From Acinetobacter lwoffii (GTDB lineage: Bacteria > Pseudomonadota > Gammaproteobacteria > Pseudomonadales > Moraxellaceae): 64,000 nucleotides of DNA. Made by a program: the position numbers and the translations under genes. Every line of letters begins with the position of its first letter. Positions within the stretch are counted from its first letter, which is position 1. The notes under the pieces are model-generated. The model was given only the letters and a program-made list of their open reading frames with translations. It did not search any database and was not told where the DNA came from. Location of the stretch: NCBI RefSeq assembly GCF_002321025.1, contig NZ_DCLL01000033.1, forward strand, positions 1 through 64,000. The letters run 5' to 3'. Positions 62,725-64,000 of this stretch are shown one piece after another.

Positions 62725-64000
62725 ATGAATTCACAACAACAGCCTCTCCTCGAGGTGAAAAATCTGGTTCGTGAATTCCCTGCGGGTGAAAGCACGGTCC
62801 AGATTTTAAAAGGGGTGAATCTGGAGATTTATCCGGGTGAACTGGTAGCGATTGTCGGCCAGTCCGGTTCCGGTAAATCGACCCTGATGAACATTCTGGG
62901 TTGTCTGGACAAACCAACTACCGGTAGCTATAAGGTTAAAGGCCGTGAAACCCGCGAACTGGAAGCGGATGAACTGGCGCAATTACGCCGTGAATATTTC
63001 GGCTTTATTTTCCAGCGTTATCATTTATTGGGTGATTTAAACGCAGCAGGCAATGTCGAAGTTCCTGCGATTTATGCCGGTGCAGATTCATCTGAACGAC
63101 ATGCGCGAGCCGTCAAGATTCTGACCGATCTGGGTCTGGGTGAAAAAACCCAGAATCGTCCGAGCCAGCTCTCTGGTGGTCAGCAGCAACGTGTTTCGAT
63201 TGCCCGTGCGTTAATGAATGGCGGTGACGTGATTCTGGCCGATGAACCGACCGGTGCATTGGACAAGAACAGCGGTATTGAAGTGATGCGCATTTTGCGT
63301 GAACTGAATGCTAAAGGTCATACCATCATTCTGGTCACGCATGATCATAATGTAGCGAAAAATGCGACGCGGATTATCGAGATCTCGGACGGCAATATTA
63401 TTTCTGATCAGCCCAATGTTCCTGAAGTCGAAGAGCATCTGGAAAAACAGCCGCTAATCCGCAGTGAACAAAAGAAGATTTCTTCATGGCGTTCTGCAGT
63501 TGACCGTCTGGGTGAGGCCTTCCGTATGGCCTTGCTGGCCATGAATGCACATCGCATGCGGACTTTCCTGACCATGCTCGGAATCATTATCGGGATCGCT
63601 TCGGTGGTCTCGGTGGTCGCACTGGGCAATGGCTCACAAAAACAGATTCTGGAAAATATCAGCAGTCTGGGCACCAATACCATTACCGTATTTCAGGGCC
63701 GAGGCTTTGGGGACAATTCCAGATCTTCACAGTCCAAAACCCTGATTCCGGCCGATGCCGATGCGCTAGCTGAACAACCGTATGTCGATGGCGTCAGCCC
63801 ATCGGTGAATAGCAGTGTCACCGGCCGTTATAAAGAAATTGAAGCTTCAACTACGGTCAACGGCGTCAGTGAAGATTTCTTCTACGTGCGTGGCATGACT
63901 TTCCAGTCCGGTCAGCCTTTTGACCGCAGTAGCGTCATGCAACAGGCGCAAGATGTCGTCATTGACACCAATACCAAAAACACCTTCTTTAAGGATGGCA
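62725..64000 (+). CDS. macB: MacB-type ABC transporter, ATPase-permease (partial, runs off the window)
   Basis: 425 codons are visible. The N-terminal ATPase has Walker A GQSGSGKST, Q-loop GFIFQRYHL, signature LSGGQQQRVSIARAL, Walker B ILADEPTGALD and H-loop VTHDH. A linker then leads to the first membrane helix (MRTFLTMLGIIIGIASVVSVVAL, about residue 279) and part of the periplasmic domain. This is the MacB fusion layout. The start ATG lies 2 bp after the macA stop. The C-terminal helices are beyond the window edge. Confidence 0.93.
   Translation, partial: MNSQQQPLLEVKNLVREFPAGESTVQILKGVNLEIYPGELVAIVGQSGSGKSTLMNILGCLDKPTTGSYKVKGRETRELEADELAQLRREYFGFIFQRYHLLGDLNAAGNVEVPAIYAGADSSERHARAVKILTDLGLGEKTQNRPSQLSGGQQQRVSIARALMNGGDVILADEPTGALDKNSGIEVMRILRELNAKGHTIILVTHDHNVAKNATRIIEISDGNIISDQPNVPEVEEHLEKQPLIRSEQKKISSWRSAVDRLGEAFRMALLAMNAHRMRTFLTMLGIIIGIASVVSVVALGNGSQKQILENISSLGTNTITVFQGRGFGDNSRSSQSKTLIPADADALAEQPYVDGVSPSVNSSVTGRYKEIEASTTVNGVSEDFFYVRGMTFQSGQPFDRSSVMQQAQDVVIDTNTKNTFFKDG

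Overview
The window reads as a chromosomal segment of an Acinetobacter species (Gammaproteobacteria, Moraxellaceae). The basis is the AT-leaning composition, the protein sequences, and above all a glycosyltransferase cluster lying exactly between aspS and ilvE. In Acinetobacter that is the known site of the lipooligosaccharide outer-core (OC) locus. No rRNA, tRNA or CRISPR array was seen. The right edge cuts macB.

Layout. (1) 1-8.1 kb is a mixed accessory region. It holds a small conserved gene, psiE with a possible Pho box, an RcnB-like secreted protein, a membrane-anchored PLD-family enzyme, a znuD-type zinc TonB receptor behind a near-perfect Zur box but broken by one in-frame TAA, a stand-alone tnpB element, and a DUF4184 membrane protein. 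(2) 8.2-19.7 kb runs from aspS to ilvE and contains the OC locus. It has an LpxL/HtrB-type acyltransferase and seven probable glycan-transfer genes on both strands: four DxD-type transferases (one of them Caps_synth-like), a GT25, a Stealth-type phosphotransferase and a WaaZ/DUF115-like protein. An IS982-family insertion sequence sits between two divergent transferases, and one transferase carries a G9 tract. (3) 19.7-25.3 kb holds glnE, a second tnpB element of a different catalytic type, and an orphan GAF/histidine kinase. (4) 26-32.8 kb is a minus-strand housekeeping block: darP, npr, rapZ, panC, panB, folK, pcnB, a comEA-like gene and mazG. (5) 32.8-34.3 kb holds an SDR enzyme and a phosphopantetheinyl transferase. 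(6) 34.4-44 kb is the conserved gammaproteobacterial run der-bamB-yfgM-hisS-ispG-rodZ-pilW-rlmN-ndk, then iscX. (7) 44-50.2 kb holds a PAP2 phosphatase, a GT4 glycosyltransferase and a four-gene chaperone-usher pilus operon whose pilin has a Gly/His-rich N-terminus. (8) 51-55.7 kb holds a secreted protein of unknown function and ilvI-ilvH-ilvC, with a relic duplicate of the ilvC 3' end and terminator. (9) 56.4-64 kb holds a DUF4124 protein, leuS, lptE, holA and macA-macB, with a Fur-box-like site upstream of macA.

The window joins cell-envelope functions (LOS core assembly, LptE, BamB, RodZ, pilus, MacAB, ZnuD) with core metabolism (branched-chain amino acids, pantothenate, folate, isoprenoids) and tRNA charging. 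The most unusual points are the nonsense-interrupted znuD, two tnpB elements with different RuvC-II arrangements, the poly-G tract in an OC glycosyltransferase, the Gly/His-rich pilin, and the ilvC-tail duplication. I did not find a clearly new defence or mobile system. Family names rest on motif recognition without database searches.
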